Source of the DNA: Cacconaster sp045601245
GTDB taxonomy: Bacteria > Bacteroidota > Bacteroidia > Bacteroidales > UBA932
NCBI GenBank assembly: GCA_045601245.1
Contig: JAZRZH010000033.1
Coordinates: 1-50,452 of the forward strand
DNA: 50,452 nt
Reading direction: 5' to 3'
Shown here: positions 39,007-50,000 of the stretch, piece after piece
Numbering within the stretch: the first letter of the stretch is position 1
Layout of the letters: each line of letters starts with the position of its first letter
Position numbers and translations under genes: made by a program
Notes under the pieces: generated by a model
The model's database searches: none
What the model was told of the DNA's origin: nothing
The model's input: the letters and a program-made list of their open reading frames with translations, nothing else

Positions 39007-40451
39007 ATCTTGGAATCATAACCCGAAATGTGGGTATCGCGCTCATCTGCAACGCGGTATTTATGTTCCTGTCTGCGGGTGTCTCTGCCCTGTACGGCTT
39101 TGATTCCGCATTTTCACCGCTTCTTCTGAGCGCACTGATTACATTTATGTTCGGATCATTCCCATTGATATTCGTGCGCAGGGGCAAGGATATCAATACG
39201 CGAGAAGGTCTTGCCATACTGCTTCTGGCATGGACTCTTTGCTGTCTGTTCGGAATGCTCCCGTATGTTCTCTGGGGTGGTGAATTCTCTGTGATAAATG
39301 CATGGTTCGAGAGTGTCTCAGGTATCACGACTACAGGAGCTACTGTCCTTCAGGATATTGAGTCACTGCCACCGGGACTGCTCTTCTGGCGGTCCTCATC
39401 GCACTATATCGGCGGTCTCGGTGTCGTGGTATTCATTATGATGATTCTGCCGTCCTTCGGCTCTGTGCGTTTCCGTATGAGCAAAATGGAAGTGATGGAT
39501 GTCTCGAAGGATAATTATCACTATGTCTCCGACAAATACGTCAGGGTCGTGGTGACCGTATATATCGGCATCACGATAGCCGCATTCCTGTCGCTGCTGC
39601 TGGCCGGAATGCCTGCCTTCGATGCGGTGAACCACGCATTCAGCGTCGCCGCTACAGGTGGGTTCAGCACGAAGAACGCCTCGGTCGCCGCATACGATTC
39701 GGTTGCGGTTGAGATTGTGCTGATGATATTCATGCTGATCTCCACACTCCATTTCGGCCTGATTTACGCTTCTTTCGCCACAAGGTCCCTGAAGGTGCTG
39801 AAGAATCCGGTTACGAAGTTCTATCTTGCAACCGTGGCGGTGGTGTCTGTGATGATTGCCATCAGCCTTGTCATCAGCGGGAATGTCACAAATCCGGCTC
39901 AGTCCCTCAGGGTGGCGTTCTTCGAGGTCATCTCGACTATGTCCACCAGCGGCTTCGCGATAGCAGACACCAACGGATGGCCGGTTTTCGCTACGCTGCT
40001 GATGCTTTTCGTCGCCATCCAGTGCGGATGCTCCGGCTCGACCACCAGCGGTCTGCGTTCCGACCGCGTATGGATCCTCCTCAAGGGAGCCAAGGCGCAG
40101 ATCCTCAAGATGGCTCATCCGAATGCCGTGATCCAGGTACGCTCCGGATCGACTCTTGTCGACCGCGAGCTGATGAGCAGCGTCTCGATGTTCGCCATAA
40201 TTTATTTCATGCTGGCATTCCTCTTCTCCCTCATATATTCAATCTTCGGCTTCGATTTGCTTGAGTCAATAGGCATTTCGATATCTATGATGAGCAATGT
40301 CGGTCCGGCGTTCGGCTCTGTCGGAACTATGGCCAATTTTTCGGCTGTTCCGGCGGCGGCGAAGTTCATTATGTGCCTTCAGATGATTATTGGACGTCTC
40401 GGTGTCTATTCTGTTCTCCTTATCTTCACGCTCTTCAGCAAGAGGCACTGA
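39003..40451 (+). CDS. trkH: TrkH-type potassium transporter subunit
   Basis: A 482-residue membrane protein of the TrkH/KtrB family. The GTG start at 39003 overlaps the preceding TGA (GTGA). The four selectivity-filter P-loops are recognisable: GITTTGATVL (first), AATGGFST (second), TMSTSGFA (third) and MSNVGPAFG (fourth). The family pattern has a central Gly in each. It forms the potassium-conducting pore in the inner membrane and normally works with the nucleotide-binding TrkA ring. No trkA gene is in the window. Instead a HAMP-domain membrane protein is translationally coupled upstream. The helicase gene follows after 6 bases. Confidence 0.93.
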   Translation: MNLGIITRNVGIALICNAVFMFLSAGVSALYGFDSAFSPLLLSALITFMFGSFPLIFVRRGKDINTREGLAILLLAWTLCCLFGMLPYVLWGGEFSVINAWFESVSGITTTGATVLQDIESLPPGLLFWRSSSHYIGGLGVVVFIMMILPSFGSVRFRMSKMEVMDVSKDNYHYVSDKYVRVVVTVYIGITIAAFLSLLLAGMPAFDAVNHAFSVAATGGFSTKNASVAAYDSVAVEIVLMIFMLISTLHFGLIYASFATRSLKVLKNPVTKFYLATVAVVSVMIAISLVISGNVTNPAQSLRVAFFEVISTMSTSGFAIADTNGWPVFATLLMLFVAIQCGCSGSTTSGLRSDRVWILLKGAKAQILKMAHPNAVIQVRSGSTLVDRELMSSVSMFAIIYFMLAFLFSLIYSIFGFDLLESIGISISMMSNVGPAFGSVGTMANFSAVPAAAKFIMCLQMIIGRLGVYSVLLIFTLFSKRH

Positions 40452-40457
40452 TTTTCA

Positions 40458-41873
40458 ATGGGAGCCTCTGATTTTCTTGCCGGCAAAATTGCGGAGCATC
40501 TCGGATTTCCTCCGACGGAGTGTCAGAAGACGCTCTTCGCGACCCTTGCCGCATTCACGGCACAGTATGAGGAGTGCGACATAATGCTGGTCAGCGGCTA
40601 TGCCGGCACTGGCAAGACATCCGCCGTGTCCGCGTTTGTCCGTACGCTCAAGGAACTGAAATACAAATATGTCCTTCTAGCGCCTACCGGCCGTTCGGCC
40701 AAGGTCCTCTCCGGTTTCACGGGGGAGAGGGCGAGCACAATCCACAAGCATATCTACCGCCAGAAGTCGCTCGCGAGCGGTCTCGGCGAGTTCCAGCTGA
40801 ATATCAACAAGGCTAAGGATACGTTTTTCATCGTCGATGAGGCTTCGCTGATCTCGACCTCCTCCGCGATAATGCAGGACACTCTTTTCGGAAGCGGCGA
40901 CCTGCTGTCGGACCTTATTTCATTTGTACGGGCAGGTGTGGACAACAAACTGATCCTCATCGGAGACAAGGGGCAGCTGCCGCCAATCGGTATGGAATGC
41001 AGCCCCGCGCTGGACGAGATCTATATGTCACAGTTCGGCAATGTCATGACCGCGTCTCTCAATACCGTGGTGCGCCAGGCCGCGGAGAGCGGAATCCTGA
41101 CAAACGCGACTATTGTGCGCTCGCTCATAGAGGCGGGGATACCGGACACTCCGAAACTCAGGGTCAAGGGATTTACGGATGTGGAGCGCATTACAGGCGG
41201 TGAACTGATAGAGACAATATCGGATGCTGTGGGACGATACGGACTGGACAATATCGTTGTTCTTTGTCGTTCCAACAAACGCGCTAACCGTTACAATGCC
41301 GGTATCCGCTCGACCGTCCTTTATCGTGAGGAGCGGCTGACGAGAGGGGACAAACTGATGGTGGTGAAGAATTGCTACCAGTTCCTCGAGGATGTGCCGG
41401 AAATCGATTTCATAGCTAACGGTGATGTCGCCGAACTTATCCGCATCTCGAAATATGAGGAGCGCTACGGCATCAATTTCGCTGAGGCGCAGCTTTCGTT
41501 CCCGGACTACAACGACGTTGAGATTACCGCGAAGGTGATCCTCGATACTCTTGAGAGCGAATCCCCGTCGCTTCCGGCGGATCAGAGCAAAGCCCTGTAT
41601 GAAGGAGTGAGTGCCGATTATGCGGATATAAAGAATTCCCGCAAGCGCTATGAGAAGGTCCGCGAGGATATATATTTCAACGCACTGCAGATCAAGTACG
41701 CGACGGCAATCACCTGCCACAAGTCCCAGGGCGGACAGTGGGACTGCGTATTCATAGACAATCCGTTCTGGAAGGAAGTCGGAGTTGACGACCTGAAATG
41801 GCTGTACACCGCTATCACACGAGGAGTCAGGAAAGTATATTTCGTCAATTTCAAGGACGAATTCTTCGAATAA
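40458..41873 (+). CDS. RecD-like superfamily 1 DNA helicase/ATPase
   Basis: A 471-residue SF1B-type protein. The Walker A motif is GYAGTGKTS (47-55), motif Ia LAPTGRSAK, Walker B IVDEAS, motif III LIGDKGQLPP, then the UvrD_C_2-like end with ATAITCHKSQGGQWDCVFID (motif V region) and LYTAITRGVRKV (motif VI). It is shorter than RecD2 (about 720-800) and lacks that N-terminal region, so it is of the compact AAA/RecD-like type often seen in Bacteroidota. It would unwind DNA 5' to 3' with ATP in repair or recombination. It is separated from trkH by 6 bases and possibly read from the same transcript. Confidence 0.88.
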   Translation: MGASDFLAGKIAEHLGFPPTECQKTLFATLAAFTAQYEECDIMLVSGYAGTGKTSAVSAFVRTLKELKYKYVLLAPTGRSAKVLSGFTGERASTIHKHIYRQKSLASGLGEFQLNINKAKDTFFIVDEASLISTSSAIMQDTLFGSGDLLSDLISFVRAGVDNKLILIGDKGQLPPIGMECSPALDEIYMSQFGNVMTASLNTVVRQAAESGILTNATIVRSLIEAGIPDTPKLRVKGFTDVERITGGELIETISDAVGRYGLDNIVVLCRSNKRANRYNAGIRSTVLYREERLTRGDKLMVVKNCYQFLEDVPEIDFIANGDVAELIRISKYEERYGINFAEAQLSFPDYNDVEITAKVILDTLESESPSLPADQSKALYEGVSADYADIKNSRKRYEKVREDIYFNALQIKYATAITCHKSQGGQWDCVFIDNPFWKEVGVDDLKWLYTAITRGVRKVYFVNFKDEFFE

Positions 41874-41938
41874 TGCGAACTATTTTGCATATTTGTAAGT
41901 TAAATCAGCCATTATTTGCTGAATAATTACTTATAAAT

Positions 41939-42631
41939 ATGTCACTCAACACTTTATATTGGATTATGTTCATCGGTGTGGCAATCCTTAGCTATGCCGT
42001 TCAGTCTTCTCTTCAGAGAAAGTTCGCAAAGTATTCACAAATCCGTATTTCCAACGGAATGACCGGAGCCCAGGTCGCGCAGAAGATGCTCAATGACCAC
42101 GGTATCCACAACGTCAAGATCACCCACATTGAGGGCAGATTGACAGATAACTTTAATCCGACGGATATGACACTGAACCTCAGCGATGAAGTTTACGGTA
42201 CCTGCTCGGTGGCGGCGGCAGCCGTCGCAGCCCACGAATGCGGCCACGCAGTGCAGCACGCAAAGGGATATGCGCCGCTAAGACTTCGCTCCGCACTGGT
42301 ACCGGCGGTTTCATTTGCTTCGAAGACTCTAACCTGGGTGCTCCTTCTCGGAATGCTTCTGATCAACATCTTCCCTGGCATAATGCTCTTCGGCATCGTG
42401 CTCTTCGCCATCACGACGCTCTTCTCGCTCGTTACCCTTCCGGTGGAGATCAATGCCAGCCAGCGTGCCCTCGCATGGCTGAATGACGCCTATATCACAG
42501 ATTTTTCAAATCATGAAAACGCCTGCAGCGCATTGAGGTCAGCAGCTTATACTTATGTTGTCGCTGCTCTCAGCTCATTGGCTACTCTCATCTATTATAT
42601 CCTCATCTACACATCAGGAAGCAGGAGGTAG
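41939..42631 (+). CDS. YugP-type membrane zinc metallopeptidase
   Basis: A 230-residue integral membrane protein. An N-terminal helix (7-22) precedes the metal motif HECGHAVQH (99-107; His99, Glu100, His103), followed by two or three hydrophobic helices (about 118-155 and 205-225). A later Glu (LPVEINAS) supplies the probable third ligand. This is the YugP/Zn_peptidase_2 family. Its physiological substrates are not established. A TAnnTTTG-like element with one mismatch (CATATTTG, 41889-41896) lies 42 bases upstream. The peptidase gene at 42634 starts 2 bases after the stop. Confidence 0.86.
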   Translation: MSLNTLYWIMFIGVAILSYAVQSSLQRKFAKYSQIRISNGMTGAQVAQKMLNDHGIHNVKITHIEGRLTDNFNPTDMTLNLSDEVYGTCSVAAAAVAAHECGHAVQHAKGYAPLRLRSALVPAVSFASKTLTWVLLLGMLLINIFPGIMLFGIVLFAITTLFSLVTLPVEINASQRALAWLNDAYITDFSNHENACSALRSAAYTYVVAALSSLATLIYYILIYTSGSRR

Positions 42632-42633
42632 TT

Positions 42634-44739
42634 ATGAAGAGGCTTTTTATTGTTTTATCATCAGTTGTGCTAATGTTCACTTCAAATCAGGCTTCGGCGG
42701 ATAAGATTCGTCTGACAGAAGAACAACAGTTGCATAACCTGCCATCCAATATCGTAAAACCGGCACCTAAACCAATAAAGTTTTCAGGCGACGACAAGTT
42801 TATTTATTCCCAGGGTGGCAAGACTTATCTGTATGACTTCAAGGACGGCAGTTCCAAACCTTTTGAATATTCTGCGCCAAAGAGCGTTGAGTCATTCGAA
42901 AAGCAGGTCAAAGGATGGGTTAATCCTACATATTCACCTGACCGGAAGAAGATTGCCTATACACTCAACAATGACCTCTATTCAATGGATGTGGCTACGG
43001 GTGAAATCGTCCGCCATACTTTTGACGGCTCTGACCTCATACTCAACGGCTATGCGTCCTGGGTTTATTATGAGGAGATTCTAGGCCGGCCATCCAAGTA
43101 CAAGGCATTCTGGTGGTCTCCCGACAGCAAGGTGATCGCCTTTTACCGTTTTGACAACAGCAGTGTGCAGATGTTTCCTATCTATCATTCCCCAGGACTT
43201 CACGGATTTCTCAAGGAGACCCGCTATCCGAAGGCCGGTGACAGGAATCCGCAGTGCAAGGTGGGGTTCGTATCTGCTGGAGGCGGTGAGATTGTCTGGT
43301 CGGATTTCGATGAAACGAGGGATCAGTATTTCGGCATACCGTTCTGGAGTGGCGACGGAACACGGTTTATGGTTTCCTGGATGCCGCGATCACAGGATGA
43401 TCTGGAGCTTTTCTCAGTGAATCCTCTTGACGGCAGCATCCGATCTGTATACAAAGAGCATCAGAACTGCTGGATTGACTGGATGGACGAAATGTTGTTC
43501 ACTCAAAATGGCATTTATATCGTCCGCGATTTTTCAGGATGGCAGCAGATTTATTACCTCACATATGATGGAAAGAAGTTCGAGCAGCTGACGGAAGGCC
43601 GCAACTGGACGGTCAAACTCCTCAAGGTGGATGACAAATATCTGTTCTTCACTTCAAAGCGTGAGGCTTCCACAAGGGTGGACATCTACCGCATCACTTT
43701 GAGGACCAAGTCTGTGGACCGCATCTCCACCGGCAATTTCAACTATTCTTCAGTAATGATTTCCGATGATGACAGACACATTGCCGCAATTGCTTCGAAT
43801 ACAAAGACACCGTCCCGTCTCGTGGGTATCACTATCCCGGGCACTGGAATAGCATCATACGCCCGCACGGATATCATTTTCGACAGTAAGGGTGAGGACT
43901 TCAACAAATACGATATCGCGAAGGCGGATGTCATCACCATCAAGATGCGTGACGGCGTGGAACTTCCGGCTCTTGTAATCTGGCCATTCGATCTCAACAG
44001 GTATCGCGTCGGCCATTATCCTGTCAAGGTCAGTATTTACGGCGGTCCGGACAGCCCTAGGGTCGTGGACAGCTGGGGTAGCGGCGGAAACCAGTGGTGG
44101 GCCAACCACGGCGTCATCCAGGTGGTTCTCGACAACCGCGTGAGCGGTCACCTCGGCAAGAAGGGACTTGAGGCGGCATACCGCAAGCTCTCCACCATTG
44201 AGGTGCAGGACTTCATCGACGGCGCAAAATATTTCCGCGATATGGAATTTGTCAACAAGGACAAGGTCGGAGTCTCAGGTTTCTCATTCGGAGGCACCAT
44301 GACTACTGTGCTCGTGACTGAGGGAAATGAATACTATAAGTACGGTATCGCTGGAGGCGGTGTATATGACTGGGCCCTTTACGATACCCACTATACTGAG
44401 CGATATATGGACACTCCGCAGGACAATCCCGACGGATATAAGTCCACACGTGCCATTGACCGTGTGAAAGCATCTTCTTATAAAGGGACGAAGGATAATA
44501 TGCTTCGTATTACCCACGGTACTGCTGATGATAATGTACATTTCCAGAATACACTCCAGCTGATTGATATGATGGAGAATCAATGCATGAACTTCGAACT
44601 TGCCATATATCCTGAGGAATTCCACGGATATCGCGGCGCCAAGAGCCGCCAGTCGGAGATGCAGGATTATATTTTCTGGTATAAATACTTATTGGACAGT
44701 GAGCTGCCAACAGCGCTCGCAAAACATTTCGGTAAATAA
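42634..44739 (+). CDS. Dipeptidyl-peptidase IV-like S9B serine peptidase
   Basis: A 701-residue exported protein (signal peptide about 1-22). The N-terminal beta-propeller (about 45-440) contains the Glu pair of DPP-IV enzymes in WVYYEEIL, which holds the free N terminus of the substrate. The alpha/beta hydrolase domain (about 455-695) has nucleophile Ser551 in GFSFGG (GWSYGG is usual), Asp632 in HGTADDNVHFQN, and His664 in EEFHGYRG. It would release dipeptides, typically X-Pro or X-Ala, in the periplasm for peptide use. Family assignment is firm. The GFSFGG variant and the DH-to-FH change near the His may tune specificity. It follows the metallopeptidase gene after 2 bases. Confidence 0.92.
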   Translation: MKRLFIVLSSVVLMFTSNQASADKIRLTEEQQLHNLPSNIVKPAPKPIKFSGDDKFIYSQGGKTYLYDFKDGSSKPFEYSAPKSVESFEKQVKGWVNPTYSPDRKKIAYTLNNDLYSMDVATGEIVRHTFDGSDLILNGYASWVYYEEILGRPSKYKAFWWSPDSKVIAFYRFDNSSVQMFPIYHSPGLHGFLKETRYPKAGDRNPQCKVGFVSAGGGEIVWSDFDETRDQYFGIPFWSGDGTRFMVSWMPRSQDDLELFSVNPLDGSIRSVYKEHQNCWIDWMDEMLFTQNGIYIVRDFSGWQQIYYLTYDGKKFEQLTEGRNWTVKLLKVDDKYLFFTSKREASTRVDIYRITLRTKSVDRISTGNFNYSSVMISDDDRHIAAIASNTKTPSRLVGITIPGTGIASYARTDIIFDSKGEDFNKYDIAKADVITIKMRDGVELPALVIWPFDLNRYRVGHYPVKVSIYGGPDSPRVVDSWGSGGNQWWANHGVIQVVLDNRVSGHLGKKGLEAAYRKLSTIEVQDFIDGAKYFRDMEFVNKDKVGVSGFSFGGTMTTVLVTEGNEYYKYGIAGGGVYDWALYDTHYTERYMDTPQDNPDGYKSTRAIDRVKASSYKGTKDNMLRITHGTADDNVHFQNTLQLIDMMENQCMNFELAIYPEEFHGYRGAKSRQSEMQDYIFWYKYLLDSELPTALAKHFGK

Positions 44740-44745
44740 TTATTG

Positions 44746-46401
44746 ATGGAACAGATTTATATTGAGTCAGCCAAGAACTGGTTGGGGCCGGAATATGACG
44801 CCGTGACCCGTGAAGAGGTGTTCGCCCTCATTCAGGGCGATCAGAAGGAGCTGGAGGACCGCTTCTACAGAATGCTTGAATTCGGCACCGGTGGTCTGCG
44901 CGGCATTATGGGTGCCGGAACCAACCGTATGAACATATATACCGTGTCGATGGCGACACAGGGTCTTGCCAACTATATGCTCAAGACTTTCCCTTCGGAG
45001 CAGTTGTCGGTGGTGATATCTTACGACAGCCGCCACAACAGCCGCGAGTTTGCCGCCAGGGCGGCAAAGGTGCTACTCGCTAACGACATCAAGGTCTATA
45101 TCTTTGACAATATCCGCCCGACCCCTGAGCTGAGCTTTGCCATCAGGCATCTCGGCTGCAAGGCGGGTATAATGATAACAGCATCCCACAATCCGAAGGA
45201 ATACAACGGATACAAGGTGTTCTGGGAGGATGGTGCGCAGATCACCCCGCCGCACGACAAACTCATCATCGAAGAGGTCGCCCGTATTACATCGCCTCTT
45301 CAAGTGAAGTGTGACGAGAATCTCTATCCGGATCCAGTAGGCTCCGAGATTGATGAGGCATTTGTCAATTCAGTGCTTTCCCTGACTCTTTCTCCTGATT
45401 CGGTGGCGCGCCACAAGGATCTAAAGATTGTGTATACCCCGCTTCACGGCACCGGTGTGCGCATCGTACCGAAGGCATTGCGCAAGCTGGGCTTCACTTC
45501 AGTTTACAATGTACCGGAGCAGGATATCAGCGATGGTGATTTCCCGACTGTGGTATCTCCAAATCCGGAAGAACATGCCGCGCTGGAGATGGCAATCGCC
45601 CGCGCAGAAGAGGTGGGAGCGGACCTTGTGATGGCTTCGGACCCCGATGCTGACCGCGTCGGTGCGGCGGTTCGCGACAATGACGGCAAGATGGTGCTTC
45701 TCAACGGCAATCAGACCGCGTCCATCCTCACTTCATATATCCTTACCCGCTGGAATGAACTAGGTAAGCTCGATGGCAGGCAGTACTGCGTCAAAACTAT
45801 CGTCACCACAGAACTCTTGAGTGCAATCTGCGCGAAGTTCGGCGTAGAAATATACAATGTCCTGACAGGATTCAAGTATATCGCTGAAGTCGTCCGTCGC
45901 AACGAGGGATGCAAGACCTTCATTTGCGGTGGTGAGGAGAGCTACGGCTTCAATGTCGGAGAGTTTGTACGTGATAAGGATTCAGTTGTGACCTGCTCGA
46001 TGCTTGCGGAGTGTGCGGCGTGGCTTGCGGACAGTGGCAAGACGCTTTTCGGCTATCTACAGGAGATATATGCAGAGTACGGATACTATAAGGAAGGCCT
46101 TCTTTCTATCACGAAGAAGGGTAAGGACGGTCAGGAGCAGATTGCCTCAATGATGGCGTCTTACCGCTCAGAGCCGCCGCGTGAAATCGCAGGATTTCCT
46201 GTTGTCAAGGTAGTGGATTATTCATTCCCCGAGAAGACAGGTCTTCCAAAATCGAATGTGCTCCAGTTCTTTATGGAGGACGGCAGCCTTGTATCGGTGC
46301 GTCCTTCCGGAACTGAACCTAAGATCAAATATTACTTCGGAGTCCGTGGCGAAAACGCTGATGCGCGCCTCGAGGCCATCAAAAAGTATTTTGCCGAATA
46401 A
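44746..46401 (+). CDS. Phosphohexomutase (phosphoglucomutase/phosphomannomutase family)
   Basis: A 551-residue cytosolic enzyme. The ATG at 44746 is used; a TTG one codon earlier is less likely. The four family signatures are present: active-site Ser147 in ITASHNPKEYNGYK, the magnesium loop SDPDADRVG, the sugar-binding GEESYGFNVGEFVRDKD and the phosphate-binding RPSGTEPKIK. The GFGTGGLRG-like start (here FGTGGLRGIMG, 46-56) places it in the long PGM2-like group, which interconverts glucose or mannose 1- and 6-phosphates and sometimes pentose phosphates. Its stop shares one base with the Maf gene start (TAATG). Confidence 0.94.
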   Translation: MEQIYIESAKNWLGPEYDAVTREEVFALIQGDQKELEDRFYRMLEFGTGGLRGIMGAGTNRMNIYTVSMATQGLANYMLKTFPSEQLSVVISYDSRHNSREFAARAAKVLLANDIKVYIFDNIRPTPELSFAIRHLGCKAGIMITASHNPKEYNGYKVFWEDGAQITPPHDKLIIEEVARITSPLQVKCDENLYPDPVGSEIDEAFVNSVLSLTLSPDSVARHKDLKIVYTPLHGTGVRIVPKALRKLGFTSVYNVPEQDISDGDFPTVVSPNPEEHAALEMAIARAEEVGADLVMASDPDADRVGAAVRDNDGKMVLLNGNQTASILTSYILTRWNELGKLDGRQYCVKTIVTTELLSAICAKFGVEIYNVLTGFKYIAEVVRRNEGCKTFICGGEESYGFNVGEFVRDKDSVVTCSMLAECAAWLADSGKTLFGYLQEIYAEYGYYKEGLLSITKKGKDGQEQIASMMASYRSEPPREIAGFPVVKVVDYSFPEKTGLPKSNVLQFFMEDGSLVSVRPSGTEPKIKYYFGVRGENADARLEAIKKYFAE

Positions 46402-47006
46402 TGTTTGATAAATACAGATTTGTTCTTGCGTCGCAGTCGCCGCGCCGCAAAGAACTCCTTGCCGGTCTTGGTATCAAGTTTACAGTCGAGCCGATAAAGG
46501 ATGAAAAGGAGGTATACGGTGATGAACTGCCTCGTGAGGCTGTGCCGGAATTCCTTGCACGCCACAAGTCCGAGTCATTTCACCGCGAACTAGAGGATGA
46601 CGAGGTACTTATCACCGCAGACACCCTCGTTTATCTCGGTGACGAACTTCTCGGCAAGCCGAAGGACAGGGGGGAGGCCTGCGCCATGCTGCGCAGACTT
46701 TCCGGACATACCCATACCGTCCTGACCGGTGTCGTGCTGCGCACACGCGATGCTTGCGCTTCGTTCACCGATACCACCGAAGTTATCTTCAGGGAACTCT
46801 CCGATGCGGAGATAGAGTATTATGTGGACAATTACAGGCCCTACGACAAGGCTGGCGCCTACGGAGTGCAGGAGTGGATCGGCTATGCCGGCATCACCGG
46901 CATCCGCGGCTCCTATTTCAATGTGATGGGCCTTCCTGTGCAGCGCTTGTATGACGAACTCCTGGCTTTTCTCGGGAGTGCGGAGGCATTTGCGCCGGTA
47001 GAATAA
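46401..47006 (+). CDS. Maf-family nucleotide pyrophosphatase
   Basis: A 201-residue Maf/Ham1-fold protein. The N-terminal signature LASQSPRRKELL (9-20) is exact, and later motifs are ITADTLVYLGDELLGKP (70-86), LSGHTHTVLTGV and the conserved DKAGAYGVQEW (about 149-159) with YFNVMGLP at the end. Maf proteins hydrolyse non-canonical or surplus dNTPs and UTP to monophosphates, and overexpression of some blocks septation. The YhdE-type (dTTPase) branch is most likely from QEW. It overlaps the mutase gene by one base, as part of one transcript. Confidence 0.93.
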   Translation: MFDKYRFVLASQSPRRKELLAGLGIKFTVEPIKDEKEVYGDELPREAVPEFLARHKSESFHRELEDDEVLITADTLVYLGDELLGKPKDRGEACAMLRRLSGHTHTVLTGVVLRTRDACASFTDTTEVIFRELSDAEIEYYVDNYRPYDKAGAYGVQEWIGYAGITGIRGSYFNVMGLPVQRLYDELLAFLGSAEAFAPVE

Positions 47007-47048
47007 TTGACTTTTATCCATTAACTTAATTATTAACATTAACCGCTT

Positions 47049-50000
47049 ATGAAATTTCCAAAGCTTATCCTCGCGCTGGCGGCAGTGATGCTGTCAACGC
47101 TGGCTTTTGCACAGAGCGGAAAAGTGGCGAAGGGTGTGGTCATATCCTCCGAAGACAATCTTCCGGTAATCGGAGCTTCTGTCTTTGTCAAGGGTACGAC
47201 CATCGGCACCGTTACCGATATTGACGGACGCTTCACACTTTCTGGTATTCCTGCAAATGCAGCCTCTCTCGAGGTTGCATATATGGGAATGAAAACCGTT
47301 ACTGTGGCAATAAAGCCTGACCTCAAAGTGGTCCTTGATCCGGACACTGAGGTGCTTCAGGAGGTCGTCGTGACCGGTATGGTGAAGACCGACAAACGTC
47401 TCTTCACCGGTTCCACCACACGAGTCTCAGCTGAAGATGCAAAGATCAGCGGTATGGCCGATATCTCCAGATCTTTGGAAGGCCGTGCTGCCGGTGTGTC
47501 AGTTCAGAATGTGTCAGGTACCTTTGGTACCGCGCCTAAGATCCGCGTCCGCGGTGCGACATCCATCTACGGATCGTCCAAGCCGTTGTGGGTTGTCGAC
47601 GGTGTCATTATGGAAGACGTTGTCGATGTCAGCGCCGATGAACTCTCATCAGGTGACGTCAACACTCTTCTCTCTTCTGCGATCGCAGGTTTGAACTCCG
47701 ATGATATCGAGAGCTTCCAGATCCTGAAGGATGGTTCCGCAACCTCAATTTATGGTGCACGCGCAATGGCCGGTGTCATCGTCATCACAACCAAGAAGGG
47801 TTCCTCCGGCCAGAGCCGCATCAGCTATACCGGTGAGTATACCATGCGCCTGAAGCCTAGCTACAATACCTTCAACATCATGAACTCCCAGGACCAGATG
47901 GCCGTTTATCAGGAACTCCAACAGAAGGGTTATCTTAACTACGCTGAGACAGCCAACTCTTCAGCAAGCGGTGTCTATGGTAAGATGTACCAGTTGATGA
48001 GCCAGTACGACCCGATCACAGGACAGTTCGCCCTCGCCAATACCAATGAGGCAAAGGCTGCTTACCTGCGTGCGGCCGAGTACCGCAACACAGACTGGTT
48101 CGATATGTTGTTCAGCAACTCACTCCAGCAGAACCACTCCGTATCCATCACTTCAGGTTCTGACAAGTCCCAGTATTATGCTTCCATATCTGCAATGAAC
48201 GATCCGGGTTGGACTCTCAAGAACAAGGTACAGCGTTACACAGCTAACTTGAACTCAACTTACAAGATCAGCAAGAGACTCGAATTCAGCATGAAGGCCA
48301 ATGCTTCCTACCGTAAGCAGGAGGCTCCTGGTACCTTGAGTTCGGAAATTGATGCCGTATCCGGTGAGGTGAAGCGTGACTTCGATATCAACCCATATTC
48401 ATATGCGTTGAACACATCACGTGCCCTCGATCCTAACGAGTTCTACACCAGAAATTACGCGCCGTTCAATATCTTCCACGAGCTCGATAACAACTACATC
48501 GACATCAGCGTCAATGACTTCCGCATGCACGGCGAGTTGAAGTACAAGCCTCTCCAGAAGCTCGAACTATCAGCTCTCGCTGCTGTCAAGAGCTCATCCT
48601 CATCATCCGAGCATTACATCCTTGACGGTTCCAACCAGGCACAGGCATACAGGATGATGCCTACTTCCACCATACGCAAGAACAACCCGTTCCTCTATAC
48701 TGACCCGGACGATATCTATGCACTCCCTGTGACCGTGCTCCCTTCCGGCGGTATCTATGAGCGCACCGACAACAATATGTTCGGATGGGACTTCCGTGCC
48801 ACAGCGTCATACAATGATACGTTCAACGATGACCATATCCTCAATCTCTACGGCGGTATGGAAACCAACTGTGTGGACCGTCATTCGACCTGGTTCCGCG
48901 GCTGGGGCATGCAGTATGAGATGGGCGAGATTCCGGCATATGACTACAGAGTGTTCAAGAAGGGTTCCGAGGAGAACTCCGATTACTTCGAGATGGGCAA
49001 CCGTCACGAGCGCAGCGCCGCATTCTTCGCAAATGCCACTTATTCGTATAAAGGTCGCTATACCTTGAACGGTACAGCGCGATATGAAGGTACCAATAAA
49101 CTAGGCAAGAGCCGCTCTGCGCGCTGGCTCCCTACCTGGAATATTTCAGGTGCATGGAACGTACACGAGGAGGAATGGTTCACAAATCTCCAGCCTACGC
49201 TCTCACATATGTCCCTCAAGGCATCCTACTCCCTGACAGCTGACCGTGGTCCTTCAAGCGTGACCAATTCCTTCGTTGTCATCGGTTCGCAAAGCCCTTG
49301 GCGTCCATTTACGAGCGTGAAGGAGACCGAACTCTATATAAGGTCACTTGCCAACTCCGAACTCACATATGAGAAGAAGCACGAGCTCAACATCGGTGTT
49401 GACCTTGGTTTCTTCCACAACAGGGTTAACCTCGAAGCGGACTGGTACACCCGTAACAACTTCGACCTCATCGGCGTTGCAAACACCGGAGGTGAGGGTG
49501 GTGAAGTATCCAAGTACGGTAACATCGCATCTATGAAGTCAGACGGTGTTGAAATCAGCCTTTCCACCACCAATATCAAGACAAAGGACTTCAGCTGGAC
49601 CACCAACTTTATCTACTCTCACACCCACAATATCGTGACGAAGCTCGAGACCTCCAAGCGTATCATCGACCTCGTGAGCGGTAACGGTTTCGCACAGGAA
49701 GGCTATCCTGTACGCTCTATTTTCTCAATACCGTTCAAGGGTTTGAATGAAGAAGGTCTTCCTACATTCCTCGATCAGGACGGCAATATCTCTACAACCG
49801 GTATCTATTTCCAGACATCTGAGCCTGATAAGCTCAAGTTCCTCGAGTACTCTGGTTGTGCTGATCCTACCGACCTCGGTTCCCTCGGTAATATCTTCAA
49901 GTACAAGGGCTTCACCTTCAACGTATTCATTACCTATTCATTCGGTAACGTAGTACGCCTCGACCCTGTATTCAAGAGAAGCTACAACGATCTCACTTCA

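Noticed and set aside
47007..47048. Promoter of the SusC-type gene (TTGAC and TAACTTAA)
   Set aside because: Box is two mismatches from consensus and the spacer is only 12 bases; not convincing.
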